A DNA stretch of 9,840 bases from Pseudomonadota bacterium (GTDB lineage Bacteria; Pseudomonadota; Alphaproteobacteria; Rhizobiales; Xanthobacteraceae), in contig JAEXXW010000169.1 in assembly GCA_023405565.1 (NCBI GenBank), forward strand, positions 1 through 9,840, written 5' to 3'. The notes under the pieces were generated by a model, which saw nothing but the letters and a program-made list of their open reading frames with translations, had not been told where the DNA came from and did no database searches. Of the stretch, positions 1 to 6,432 are shown in pieces (within the stretch, counting starts at the first letter, position 1; each line of letters starts with the position of its first letter). Both the position numbers and the translations under genes were made by a program.

Positions 1-279
1 CGTCCGACGGCCCAATTGGCGCGCGACATGATCAGCGCCGGAGTCGAAGCGCATCTCGCGACGATCGATCTTGCCGTGCTGCCGCGCTCGTTTGCAGGAC
101 GCCGTTTCGACGATGCCTTACTCTCCGAGCTGCCGTCGGGTGTTGATCCGTGTGGCGAGAATGGCGAATTCCATTCCTTCGTTGCGGCCGGGCCGATGTT
201 TATGCGTCCCATCGAAGTGGTTTCCGGCGAGACCGTGGTGCGGGACGGATTTGCCTATGCCGATCTGATGCGCGGATAG
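1..279 (+). CDS. PP-loop ATPase, diphthine-ammonia-ligase-like (DUF71/MJ0570 family), C-terminal part
   Basis: The reading frame is open from the first base and ends at TAG 277-279, so only the last 92 residues are present and the true start lies upstream. The segment carries the C-terminal signature of the DUF71 / MJ0570-type adenine nucleotide alpha-hydrolase family: a Leu-Pro-x-Gly-Val-Asp-Pro-Cys-Gly-Glu-Asn-Gly-Glu-Phe-His block (about bases 130-174), then a Gly-Pro-Met-Phe turn and a final Arg-Asp-Gly-Phe-Ala-Tyr-Ala-Asp strand. The archaeal/eukaryotic relatives amidate diphthine on elongation factor 2. Bacteria lack diphthamide, so the bacterial substrate is unknown. The N-terminal ATP-binding PP-loop is outside the window. 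Family assignment is strong on the GEnGEFH block; the function is not known. Confidence 0.85.
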   Translation, partial: RPTAQLARDMISAGVEAHLATIDLAVLPRSFAGRRFDDALLSELPSGVDPCGENGEFHSFVAAGPMFMRPIEVVSGETVVRDGFAYADLMRG

Positions 280-337
280 CTCTGCCGCTCCGTGCCCAAC
301 GGCGACGGCGTATCGCCTTTCATGCATCAGTAAAACA

Positions 338-363
338 AAGAACCCCGCGCGAGCGGGGTTCTT
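338..363. terminator. Bidirectional Rho-independent terminator
   Basis: A perfect 11-bp inverted repeat (arms 338-348 and 353-363, sequence AAGAACCCCGC) with a 4-base GCGA loop lies between two convergent genes that end at 279 and 389. The A/T-rich outer ends of the stem give T-runs on both strands, and T-rich sequence follows on the plus strand (364-375) and the minus strand (337-331). It probably ends transcripts from both sides. Confidence 0.9.
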
Positions 364-388
364 CGTTCGTCTTATTGATACAGTTATG

Positions 389-808
389 TCACTGGCAGGG
401 ATGCCGCAAACCGTCATAGCCGAGATAGGTGCCGCTCGCCGGGTCGAACGAGCGATATTTCGACGCGCAATAGGCGAGCCAGTCGCCACCGCCATAAACC
501 GGCGCGGGAGCGTAGTAACCCGGAGGCGGGGGAGGAGGGGCAGCCGCTGCGGCACCGATCATCGCGCCGACAGCGAGACCGCCGAGGACACCCGCGGCAA
601 CAGCGCCACTGTTGTTGCGACGGTAATAGCGCGGGCCGCCATAATAATAACCGCCGTGCCGGCGCCACTGCACCTGCTGCACGAGTTCGTTTTGTGATGA
701 CGCGATCGGCGAAATGCCGCGTGCCACCGGTGCAGCGGACGCTGGCGATACGGCCAGCGCGCCTGCTACAGCCAGTGCAGACAGCGTCAGGGATTTCAAT
801 ACAGTCAT
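389..808 (-). CDS. BA14K-family secreted/membrane-anchored protein
   Basis: This 139-residue protein has a signal peptide (basic start, hydrophobic core about 7-20, Ala-Ser-Ala cleavage site near 25). A Gly/Tyr/Arg-rich stretch follows (about 49-65), then a glycine-zipper-like hydrophobic segment (about 68-90) that could cross a membrane, a run of six prolines (91-96), and a C-terminal BA14K motif (about 110-138): Trp-Leu-x-Tyr-Cys, Tyr-Arg-Ser-Phe-Asp, Gly-Thr-Tyr, ending in His-Pro-Cys. The motif cysteines (114 and 138) may pair. The family is named for the immunoreactive 14-kDa protein of Brucella abortus and is largely confined to Rhizobiales; its function is not firmly known. I chose the ATG at 806-808 because the signal peptide follows it directly and a GGAGA Shine-Dalgarno lies at 818-822; upstream in-frame starts would put a non-signal tail in front. 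It is downstream of pheT on the same strand but beyond a hairpin, so separate transcription is likely. Confidence 0.85.
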   Translation of the reverse strand: MTVLKSLTLSALAVAGALAVSPASAAPVARGISPIASSQNELVQQVQWRRHGGYYYGGPRYYRRNNSGAVAAGVLGGLAVGAMIGAAAAAPPPPPPGYYAPAPVYGGGDWLAYCASKYRSFDPASGTYLGYDGLRHPCQ

Positions 809-929
809 ACCGTCACTTCTCCAGAGAATGTCGAGCGCAACACGCTCAACGCGAAATGAGACTGAAACTTGAAATACGGCGTGAGGGCGACGATCCGACG
901 CAGTACAAGTCAACAAACGGCAATGTGAA

Positions 930-964
930 CACACAGGGCGCGCATGTGTTATGCGCGCAGTGTG
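930..964 (-). terminator. Hairpin across the pheT stop codon, candidate pheT terminator
   Basis: On the minus strand a perfect 8-bp stem, GCGCGCAT / ATGCGCGC (bases 951-958 and 938-945), closes a 5-base AACAC loop. An outer 5-bp stem, CACAC / GTGTG (960-964 and 930-934), extends it across a small internal loop. The pheT stop codon TAA (949-951) sits at the top of the hairpin. Downstream sequence is only moderately T-rich, so termination may be partial. It separates pheT from the BA14K gene. Confidence 0.55.
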
Positions 965-3366
965 CCACCCGTGCGCTTCGTCACCTCGGCCACGATCTTC
1001 GCGGCGAGCGCGTCGATTTCCTCGTCTGTCATCGTCTTGTCGCGCGGTTGGATCGTGACAGCGATAGCCAGCGACTTCTTGCCCGGCTCGATGCCCTTGC
1101 CCTCATAGACGTCGAACACCGTGACGGCGGTGATCAGCTTCTTGTCGGCATTCTGCGTTGCGCGGACGAGATCGTCGGCCTTGACGCCGCGATCGACGAT
1201 GAAGGCGAAGTCGCGCGACACGGGCTGGAATGGCGATATCTCAAGCAGCGGCTTGGCGCGTGTCGGCTTCGCCTTCGGCTCGGGGATGCGATCGAGAAGC
1301 ACTTCGAAGCCGACAATCGGGCCGTCGGCCTTGAGGGCTTCGAGCGCGCGAGGATGCAATTCACCGAAATGCCCGAACACATTCTTCGGGCCCATCTGGA
1401 TCGTACCGGAGCGGCCGGGATGAAGCCACGCTGGTCCGCCGGGCACGATCTGCAGGGCCTGCATCGGCGCGCCGGCGGCTGCGAGCACAGCCAGCGCATC
1501 GGCCTTGGCGTCGAATGCGTCCGCGTCGCCACCGTCCTTGGTCCAGGTGCGGCCGGTGCCGGTCGCGCGCGACAGGCCGTGTCGCAATCCCGCGGCGGCA
1601 ATGAACTGATCCTCCGGCTGGTCGCCTTTGAAAATCTGGCCGACTTCGAACAGGCCGACATCCGGCAGGCCACGATCGGCGTTGCGCTGGAGCGCTGCGA
1701 CAAGGCCCGGAACGAGGCTTGGCCGCATATCCGACAGATCGGATGCGATCGGATTGGCCAGCGCCAGCTCCGGCTGCCCGCCGCCGAACAATTCCGCCTG
1801 GGGCTTGGAGATGAACGACCACGTCACGGCTTCCGCCAGCGCGCGGGTCGCGAGAGCGCGCTTGGCCTTGCGCGTACGGTTCTGGATCGGCGTGAGCACC
1901 GGCTTACGCGGTGCATCGCCACGTTCGAACGGCGTCAGCGGTACTTCGTCCACGCCAACGATGCGCACGATCTCTTCAACGATATCGGCCTTGCCTTCGA
2001 CATCGGCGCGCCAGGATGGCACGGCGACCTTCACGGTCTTGCCGCTACCGGCCACGAAGAATCCGAGATGGCCGAGAATGCGCTTCATTTCGGTCAGCGG
2101 CACATCGAGACCTGCGAGCCGCTTCACTTCATCGACCGGGAATTCGACCGGGCGATCGTCGACATGCGCACCGCCGACGACCACGTTTTCCGACGGTTCG
2201 CCGCCACACAGGTCCAGGACCATCTGCGTCGCCAGTTCGAGACCCGGTACCATGAAATTCGGATCGACACCGCGTTCGAAGCGGTAGCGCGCATCGGAGT
2301 GGATGCCGAGCTTGCGGCCGGTCTGCGCGATGTTGATCGGTTCCCACAGCGCCGATTCGATCAGGACATCAGTTGTGTTCTCGTCGCAGCCCGACAATTC
2401 GCCGCCCATGATGCCGGCGAGCGATTCAACGCCCTTGTCATCGGCGATGACACAGATGCTGTCATCGAGTTTGTAGGTCTTGCCGTCGAGCGCCAGCAAT
2501 TCTTCGCCGGCCTTGGCGCGGCGAACGGTGAGATGGCCATGCACCTTCTTGGCATCGAACACATGCAGCGGCCGGCCGCGATCGAAGGTCATGAAGTTGG
2601 TGATATCGACCAGTGCGTTGATCGGGCGCAGACCGATCGCGGTCAGGCGCTTTTGCAGCCATTCCGGCGACGGTCCGTTCTTCACGCCGCGCACGAGACG
2701 CAAGGCGAAGCCGGGGCACAGCGACGGCGTCGATCCGAAATCGAGTGTCACGTTGATCGGGCAGGGGAAAGTGCCCTTCACGGTCTTGGGCGTGCGCTCG
2801 AGATATTTGCCGATGCCGGTTGCACCAAGATCACGGGCAATGCCGCTGACGCCGGTGCAATCGGCTCTGTTCGGCGTCAGGTTGATCTCGATCACCGGGT
2901 CATTGAGGCCGAGTACTTCGGCGAAGGGTTTGCCGACAGGTGCATCGGCCGGCATTTCGATGATGCCGTCGTGATCGTCGGAGAATTCGATCTCCGCGCC
3001 GGAGATCAGCATGCCCTGGCTTTCAACGTCGCGAATTTTCCCGACCTTGAGCGTGATGTCTTTGCTGGGAATGTAGGTGCCCGGCAGACCGAGCACAGCC
3101 TTGATGCCGGCGCGTGCATTCGGGGCGCCGCACACGATCTGCAGCGGCGCGCCCTCGCCGGTATTGACCATGCACACGCGCAGGCGATCCGCATTCGGAT
3201 GCTGAACAGCAGAAAGGACCTCGACCACCTTGAACGGCGCGAATTTCTCAGCCGGGTTCTCGACGTTCTCCACCTCGAGCCCGATCATCGTGAGCTTGGT
3301 CACGATCTCATCAAGCGTGGCGTCGGTGTCGAGATGTTCTTTAAGCCAGGACAGAGTGAATTTCAT
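949..3366 (-). CDS. pheT: Phenylalanyl-tRNA synthetase beta subunit
   Basis: This is the beta chain (805 aa) of the cytoplasmic alpha2-beta2 enzyme that charges tRNA-Phe; length is normal for bacterial PheT. Visible in order: the EMAP-II-like tRNA-binding OB domain (about 40-150) with His-Pro-Asn-Ala-Asp-Arg-Leu (56-62) and Val-Cys-Gly-Ala-Pro-Asn (78-83); the Thr-Pro-Asn-Arg-Ala-Asp-Cys motif (164-170); the B3/B4 editing domain (about 215-385) with Arg-Tyr-Arg-Phe-Glu-Arg-Gly-Val-Asp (360-368); the B5 domain (about 407-476) with Trp-Arg-x-Asp; the catalytic-like core (about 480-690); and the C-terminal FDX-ACB anticodon-binding domain (about 710-804), starting at Ser-Pro-Phe-Gln-Pro-Val-Ser-Arg-Asp. 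Start ATG 3364-3366 gives the usual Met-Lys-Phe-Thr-Leu-Ser-Trp-Leu N-terminus, though its ribosome-binding site is weak. It begins 20 bases after the membrane-protein gene, which itself follows pheS by 2 bases, so translation is probably coupled along this operon. Confidence 0.98.
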   Translation of the reverse strand: MKFTLSWLKEHLDTDATLDEIVTKLTMIGLEVENVENPAEKFAPFKVVEVLSAVQHPNADRLRVCMVNTGEGAPLQIVCGAPNARAGIKAVLGLPGTYIPSKDITLKVGKIRDVESQGMLISGAEIEFSDDHDGIIEMPADAPVGKPFAEVLGLNDPVIEINLTPNRADCTGVSGIARDLGATGIGKYLERTPKTVKGTFPCPINVTLDFGSTPSLCPGFALRLVRGVKNGPSPEWLQKRLTAIGLRPINALVDITNFMTFDRGRPLHVFDAKKVHGHLTVRRAKAGEELLALDGKTYKLDDSICVIADDKGVESLAGIMGGELSGCDENTTDVLIESALWEPINIAQTGRKLGIHSDARYRFERGVDPNFMVPGLELATQMVLDLCGGEPSENVVVGGAHVDDRPVEFPVDEVKRLAGLDVPLTEMKRILGHLGFFVAGSGKTVKVAVPSWRADVEGKADIVEEIVRIVGVDEVPLTPFERGDAPRKPVLTPIQNRTRKAKRALATRALAEAVTWSFISKPQAELFGGGQPELALANPIASDLSDMRPSLVPGLVAALQRNADRGLPDVGLFEVGQIFKGDQPEDQFIAAAGLRHGLSRATGTGRTWTKDGGDADAFDAKADALAVLAAAGAPMQALQIVPGGPAWLHPGRSGTIQMGPKNVFGHFGELHPRALEALKADGPIVGFEVLLDRIPEPKAKPTRAKPLLEISPFQPVSRDFAFIVDRGVKADDLVRATQNADKKLITAVTVFDVYEGKGIEPGKKSLAIAVTIQPRDKTMTDEEIDALAAKIVAEVTKRTGGTLRA

Positions 3367-3386
3367 CGGATGAACTCAAATTGCGC

Positions 3387-3869
3387 TCAAGGCCACCACA
3401 GCATGAAAGGCAGGCTGAGGAAGACAAAGATGGTGAGATAGATCGAGCCATTGACGCAGACGCGATAAAGCTCGTGACGGATGATGAGCTCGCGCTGCAT
3501 GTGTTGCCGCGAGATTTTGCCGGTCGACGTTATGCGGGGCGAATGCAACACCGAAAGGCACCGCAAGCAGCCAACGGCAATGATCAGATAAATGGCAATC
3601 TCTCCGACGATCAGAATTTCCTCGAAACGGTGCTGTGCCAGCAGCGGGGCGCAGATGCCAAGGCCGGCGATCATCATCGAGACATGAGTCAGGAGGCCGC
3701 TGGCCTTGGAATCAATCACCTGAAAGGCGGCGACCGTTTCGGCGTTGCCGGCGTCGTCGCCATTCTCGATCGATCTGGCAAAGGCGTCGACGGTTTTCTG
3801 GTCCCACTTGTTCGTGAGCGCAGCATAGATCGCGCCGAACCCGTCACGAACGACAGGAGGCTTTTCCAT
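3387..3869 (-). CDS. Three-helix membrane protein between pheS and pheT, function unknown
   Basis: I do not recognise this 160-residue protein with confidence. It has a polar N-terminal half (1-50), an Ile-Asp-Ser-Lys-Ala-Ser sequence (52-57) at the membrane edge, predicted transmembrane helices at about 59-78, 84-104 and 141-158, a basic loop between helices two and three (about 107-137), and a C-terminus of Trp-Trp-Pro. There is no signal peptide. Its ATG (3867-3869) lies only 2 bases after the pheS TAG (3872-3874), I see no good Shine-Dalgarno, and pheT starts 20 bases after its TGA, so it looks translationally coupled within the pheST operon. The Asp-x-Lys-Ala motif before the first helix and the helix layout faintly recall the small membrane proteins grouped as DUF5706 / Pycsar TM effectors, but no cyclase gene is nearby and this is only a visual resemblance. 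The gene is surely coding: frame, boundaries and operon spacing all fit. Confidence 0.85.
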   Translation of the reverse strand: MEKPPVVRDGFGAIYAALTNKWDQKTVDAFARSIENGDDAGNAETVAAFQVIDSKASGLLTHVSMMIAGLGICAPLLAQHRFEEILIVGEIAIYLIIAVGCLRCLSVLHSPRITSTGKISRQHMQRELIIRHELYRVCVNGSIYLTIFVFLSLPFMLWWP

Positions 3870-3871
3870 GG

Positions 3872-4954
3872 CTAGCTGCTGAGCCCGCCGGCCAGCGTCG
3901 GGAAATCGAGCGGCCGGAAGCCGTAATGCGACAGCCAGCGCATATCGGCCTCGAAGAAAGGACGCAGATCCGGCATGCCGTATTTCAGCATGGCGATACG
4001 GTCGATGCCCATGCCCCAGGCAAAACCCTGATACTCATCAGGATCGAGACCGCAATTGCGCAGCACATTCGGGTGCACCATGCCGCAGCCGAGAATTTCC
4101 AGCCAATCCTCGCCTTCGCCGAAGCGGATCTCACCCTTGTCGCGCTTGCACTGGATGTCGACTTCCAGCGATGGCTCGGTGAACGGGAAGAAGGACGGGC
4201 GGAACCGCATCTTCACCTGATCGACTTCGAAGAAGGCTTTACAGAATTCAGCGAGAATCCATTTCAGGTGGCCGAGATGCGAGCCCTTGTCGATGACAAG
4301 ACCCTCGACCTGATGGAACATCGGCGTATGCGTCTGGTCGGAGTCCGAACGATAGGTGCGGCCCGGGCAGATGACGCGGATCGGTGGCTGCTTGGACAGC
4401 ATCGTGCGCACCTGCACCGGCGACGTATGCGTACGCAGCAGGAGGCGTGAGCCGTCCGGCTTCGGGTTGAAATAGAATGTGTCATGCATTTCCCGCGCCG
4501 GATGGCCTTCGGGAAAGTTCAGCTTGGTGAAGTTGTAATCGTCGGTCTCGATGTCCGGGCCTTCGGCGACGGCAAAGCCCATATCGGCAAAGATCGCCGT
4601 CAGTTCGTCGATCACCTGGCTGATCGGATGGATGCGGCCCGTCTCGACGGGATTTTCACGCAGCGGCAGCGTGACATCGACGCTTTCGGTGTTGAGGCGC
4701 TGCTCCAGCGCGGCATTCTTCAGCGCGTCACGACGCGAGAGCAGCGCGGTGTTCACCGCGTCCTTCAATCCGTTGATCAGCGGCCCTTGAGCCTTGCGTT
4801 CGTCCGGCGTCATCGTGCCGAGCGTCTTCAGCAGCGCCGAGACCGAGCCGCTTTTGCCGAGCGCGGCAACGCGCACCGCTTCGAGCGCCGCTTCGTCAGA
4901 AGCTGCGGTAATGTCGTTGAGAACGGATTCTTGAAGTGCAGCGATGTCGGACAT
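3872..4954 (-). CDS. pheS: Phenylalanyl-tRNA synthetase alpha subunit
   Basis: Catalytic alpha subunit (360 aa) of the class II synthetase that joins phenylalanine to tRNA-Phe, acting with PheT. The N-terminal about 90 residues form the coiled-coil tRNA-binding arm. Class II motif 1 lies around 126-154 (Gly-Phe-x-Val-Ala-Glu-Gly-Pro-Asp-Ile-Glu), motif 2 around 198-218 (Gly-Arg-Thr-Tyr-Arg-Ser-Asp then His-Thr-Pro-x-Phe-His-Gln-Val-Glu-Gly), and motif 3 around 310-326 ([10 protein letters not shown]). I chose ATG 4952-4954: it gives the usual Met-Ser-Asp-x-x-Ala-Leu start and has GAAAGAG 8 bases upstream. The in-frame ATG at 4976-4978 would add 8 residues but lies inside a palindromic repeat with no ribosome-binding site. 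The gene follows rplT across that repeat. Confidence 0.97.
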   Translation of the reverse strand: MSDIAALQESVLNDITAASDEAALEAVRVAALGKSGSVSALLKTLGTMTPDERKAQGPLINGLKDAVNTALLSRRDALKNAALEQRLNTESVDVTLPLRENPVETGRIHPISQVIDELTAIFADMGFAVAEGPDIETDDYNFTKLNFPEGHPAREMHDTFYFNPKPDGSRLLLRTHTSPVQVRTMLSKQPPIRVICPGRTYRSDSDQTHTPMFHQVEGLVIDKGSHLGHLKWILAEFCKAFFEVDQVKMRFRPSFFPFTEPSLEVDIQCKRDKGEIRFGEGEDWLEILGCGMVHPNVLRNCGLDPDEYQGFAWGMGIDRIAMLKYGMPDLRPFFEADMRWLSHYGFRPLDFPTLAGGLSS

Positions 4955-4972
4955 GGATGACGCTCTTTCGGT

Positions 4973-5062
4973 CGTCATGCCCGGGCTTCGACCCGGGCAT
5001 CCATCTCCGTCGCAAGAGAGTCAGGCGATTGATGGATCGCCGGGTCAAGCCCGGCGATGACG
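4973..5062. repeat. Paired palindromic intergenic element (REP-like) between rplT and pheS
   Basis: Two units of about 32 bases (4973-5005 and 5031-5062) are imperfect inverted copies of each other, each starting CGTCAT at its outer end and ending near ATCCATC at its inner end. Each unit is itself a hairpin: 4977-4985 pairs with 4992-5000 (ATGCCCGGG stem, 6-base loop) and 5036-5044 pairs with 5050-5058 (ATCGCCGGG stem, 5-base loop). About 25 bases separate the units. Elements with CCGGG-rich stems between CGTCAT and ATCCA ends are common in Bradyrhizobiaceae genomes. In the mRNA this would form tandem hairpins between rplT and pheS, able to stabilise the upstream message or weaken read-through. 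Confidence 0.8.
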
Positions 5063-5073
5063 CCATTGAATTT

Positions 5074-5439
5074 TTAAGCTGCAGCCGGCAGAGCGGCCTT
5101 GACCTTCTCGACGATGACCTGGAACGCCTCCGGCTCACGGATCGCGAGATCCGACAGCACCTTGCGGTCGATTTCGAGGCCCGACTTGTTCAGACCGTTG
5201 ATGAACTGGCTGTAGTTCAGGCCGAACGGACGGACGGCAGCGTTGAGGCGCTGAATCCAGAGGGCGCGGAAGGTGCGCTTGCGGCGCTTGCGGTCACGGA
5301 AGGCGTATTGGTTGGCCTTCTCCACCGCCTGCTTGGCGATGCGAATGGTGTTCTTGCGGCGGCCGTAAAAACCCTTGGCGGCCTTCAGAACCTTTTTGTG
5401 CTTGGCGTGGGCGGTTACGCCCCGTTTAACGCGAGCCAT
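5074..5439 (-). CDS. rplT: 50S ribosomal protein L20
   Basis: Full-length (121 aa) L20, a 23S rRNA-binding protein needed for early assembly of the large ribosomal subunit. The Met-Ala-Arg-Val-Lys-Arg-Gly-Val N-terminus, the basic helix with Gly-Phe-Tyr-Gly-Arg-Arg-Lys-Asn (23-30) and the Arg-Lys-Arg-x-Phe-Arg-x-Leu-Trp-Ile-x-Arg-x-Asn-Ala core (about 52-67) are diagnostic. Start ATG 5437-5439 has a strong Shine-Dalgarno, AAAGGAGAT, at 5445-5453. It lies 55 bases downstream of rpmI on the same strand, the usual pairing. In E. coli and B. subtilis L20 represses its own operon by binding the leader mRNA; whether that happens here is not shown by the sequence. Confidence 0.98.
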   Translation of the reverse strand: MARVKRGVTAHAKHKKVLKAAKGFYGRRKNTIRIAKQAVEKANQYAFRDRKRRKRTFRALWIQRLNAAVRPFGLNYSQFINGLNKSGLEIDRKVLSDLAIREPEAFQVIVEKVKAALPAAA

Positions 5440-5494
5440 GGCTGATCTCCTTTAAGCGAAAAGCAAATACGGAAGTTGCGATGTGCCGCGGCGA

Positions 5495-5695
5495 TCAGCC
5501 GTTCGGCATCCAGTACTTCTTGATGTTGTCACCGTCGGTCTTGAACAGGACCCGGGTGCCGCGAAGATTGCGGATCTGCTTGGTGGTACGCTTGATCATG
5601 CCGTGACGCTTGCCGGCCTGGGCGGAAACGACTTTCCCCGAGCCGGTGATCTTGAAGCGCTTTTTGGCGCCGGACTTGGTCTTCAACTTGGGCAT
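5495..5695 (-). CDS. rpmI: 50S ribosomal protein L35
   Basis: A 66-residue, highly basic large-subunit ribosomal protein. The [14 protein letters not shown] start and the Lys-Arg-His-Gly-Met-Ile-Lys-Arg segment are typical of L35. Start ATG 5693-5695 is preceded by AGGAGA (5701-5706) at a 5-base spacing. The frame stays open upstream to 5809, but that adds 38 non-homologous residues and is not credible. First gene of the rpmI-rplT pair; it is separated from infC by a gene on the other strand. The ribosome-binding site touches an 18-bp palindrome. Confidence 0.97.
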   Translation of the reverse strand: MPKLKTKSGAKKRFKITGSGKVVSAQAGKRHGMIKRTTKQIRNLRGTRVLFKTDGDNIKKYWMPNG

Positions 5696-5704
5696 TTGGC
5701 TCTC

Positions 5705-5722
5705 CTGATCCGGCCGGATCAG
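5705..5722. promoter_or_regulatory. Perfect 18-bp palindrome abutting the rpmI ribosome-binding site
   Basis: CTGATCCGGCCGGATCAG is a perfect dyad. In the rpmI mRNA it would fold as a 7-bp stem with a GGCC loop, and the last two bases (AG) are also the first bases of the AGGAGA Shine-Dalgarno. It could be an operator for a dimeric regulator or a hairpin limiting ribosome access. Neither role is proved. Confidence 0.5.
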
Positions 5723-5845
5723 CCACTTCTGCCGATTTGGCAAAAGCCTAGCGTCCGCCGGAGATGGCTCGAAAGACGAGCATTGCTGCATGAGCATTGT
5801 CGCTGCCACGGCAGCCCTTGATCAGCCGGGCGGCGAGCGGGCCGG

Positions 5846-5874
5846 TTTATGGCAGAGAAGGCCCAAAAAGACAA
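5846..5874 (-). promoter_or_regulatory. Candidate sigma-70-type promoter for rpmI-rplT-pheST
   Basis: On the minus strand TTGTCT (5869-5874) and CATAAA (5846-5851) are separated by 17 bases. The match to consensus is moderate. A promoter is expected here because the upstream infC is cut off from rpmI by an opposite-strand gene. It would give a leader of roughly 140 bases containing a GCTGCC/GGCAGC inverted repeat (5802-5815) and the 18-bp palindrome. Confidence 0.35.
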
Positions 5875-5978
5875 CCGGGTTCTGGTGCCGAGCCGGCCGA
5901 TCCTGCCCTCCCGGAACCAAGCCCGTCCGCAGCCGGTTTAAGTCCAATTGTGGGCTCGGGATGCGCTGGAGACTGGAC

Positions 5979-6359
5979 ATGAGCTTTCGACAGACACTCA
6001 CTGCGATCGCGCTTGCCACCCCCATTCTGGTCGTTGCGGGAGCCGCCCCGGCCTTCAGCACCGCAAAATATGACGGGAACTGGAGCGTGGTCGTGATTAC
6101 CGAGTGGGGCGACTGCGACCGGGCCTATCGCTACCCCGTACAAGTGGTGAATGGCGTCATCCGATACCTCAACGAGGCCGGAATTTCGATCACCGGCCGG
6201 GTCGACGCGAATGGCCGGCTTCAAGCCAGTATCCGCCGCGGCGACCAGCATGCGCAGGGCAGTGGTCGTCTGAGCGGTGCGAGCGGTTGGGGCGTCTGGA
6301 GCGGTCGGGACAGCGTCAAGCAGTGCAGTGGCCGCTGGGAAGCGGAGCGGCGCGGCTGA
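5979..6359 (+). CDS. Small secreted protein of unknown function, between infC and rpmI
   Basis: A 126-residue protein with a clear Sec signal peptide (hydrophobic core about 8-22, likely cut near Ala-Phe-Ser 25-27). The mature part starts Lys-Tyr-Asp-Gly-Asn-Trp-Ser-Val (30-37) and alternates polar and hydrophobic residues as a small beta-sheet protein would. Two cysteines (46 in Gly-Asp-Cys-Asp and 116 in Gln-Cys-Ser-Gly-Arg-Trp) may form a disulfide, and there are repeated Gly-x-Gly/Gly-x-Trp turns at 94-119. The Tyr-Asp-Gly-x-Trp-Ser-Val to Cys-x-Gly-x-Trp-x-Ala-Glu-Arg layout resembles small periplasmic proteins I associate with Bradyrhizobiaceae; I know of no assigned function. Start ATG 5979-5981 has GGAG at 5968-5971; ATG 5961 is a less likely alternative. 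It faces infC tail-to-tail and diverges from rpmI. Confidence 0.75.
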   Translation: MSFRQTLTAIALATPILVVAGAAPAFSTAKYDGNWSVVVITEWGDCDRAYRYPVQVVNGVIRYLNEAGISITGRVDANGRLQASIRRGDQHAQGSGRLSGASGWGVWSGRDSVKQCSGRWEAERRG

Positions 6360-6408
6360 CGGCGGCCAGCCTGCGCCACCATTGTCGCGCCTCTGCTATC
6401 GCAAGGAG

Positions 6409-6432
6409 TGGCGCCGGCTTATCGCGGCGCCA
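6409..6432. terminator. Stem-loop across the infC stop codon, between convergent genes
   Basis: A perfect 8-bp inverted repeat (TGGCGCCG at 6409-6416, CGGCGCCA at 6425-6432) closes an 8-base loop holding the infC stop codon TAA (6419-6421, minus strand). It lies at the convergent ends of infC and the secreted-protein gene. No T-run follows on either strand, so it is at best a weak or factor-assisted terminator; a role in mRNA 3'-end stability is equally possible. Confidence 0.4.

Noticed and set aside
694..3441. A 915-codon open frame on the plus strand antisense to pheT.
   Set aside because: It lies in codon register opposite pheT, where antisense stops correspond to sense TTA, CTA and TCA, which are rare in GC-rich genes, so a long open frame is expected. 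The translation is Arg/His/Asp-rich and low in recognisable motifs, and pheT is unambiguous. Its overrun past both pheT ends looks like chance.
3387..3869. A full Pycsar or other defence system around the membrane protein.
   Set aside because: There is no nucleotide cyclase, sensor or other defence gene in the window; neighbours are core translation genes. Only a faint motif resemblance exists.
4484..4960. A 158-codon plus-strand frame over the 5' half of pheS, and similar ones at 3926-4450 and 3381-3875.
   Set aside because: All lie antisense to pheS or the membrane-protein gene in the same stop-poor register and have no motif, signal or ribosome-binding site.
4936..5445. A 169-codon plus-strand frame spanning the repeat and rplT.
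   Set aside because: It runs through the palindromic element and antisense to L20, which is certain.
5696..5809. Upstream in-frame extension of rpmI to a start at 5809.
   Set aside because: L35 begins at Met-Pro-Lys-Leu-Lys with a good Shine-Dalgarno. The extension crosses the palindrome and has no homology to L35.
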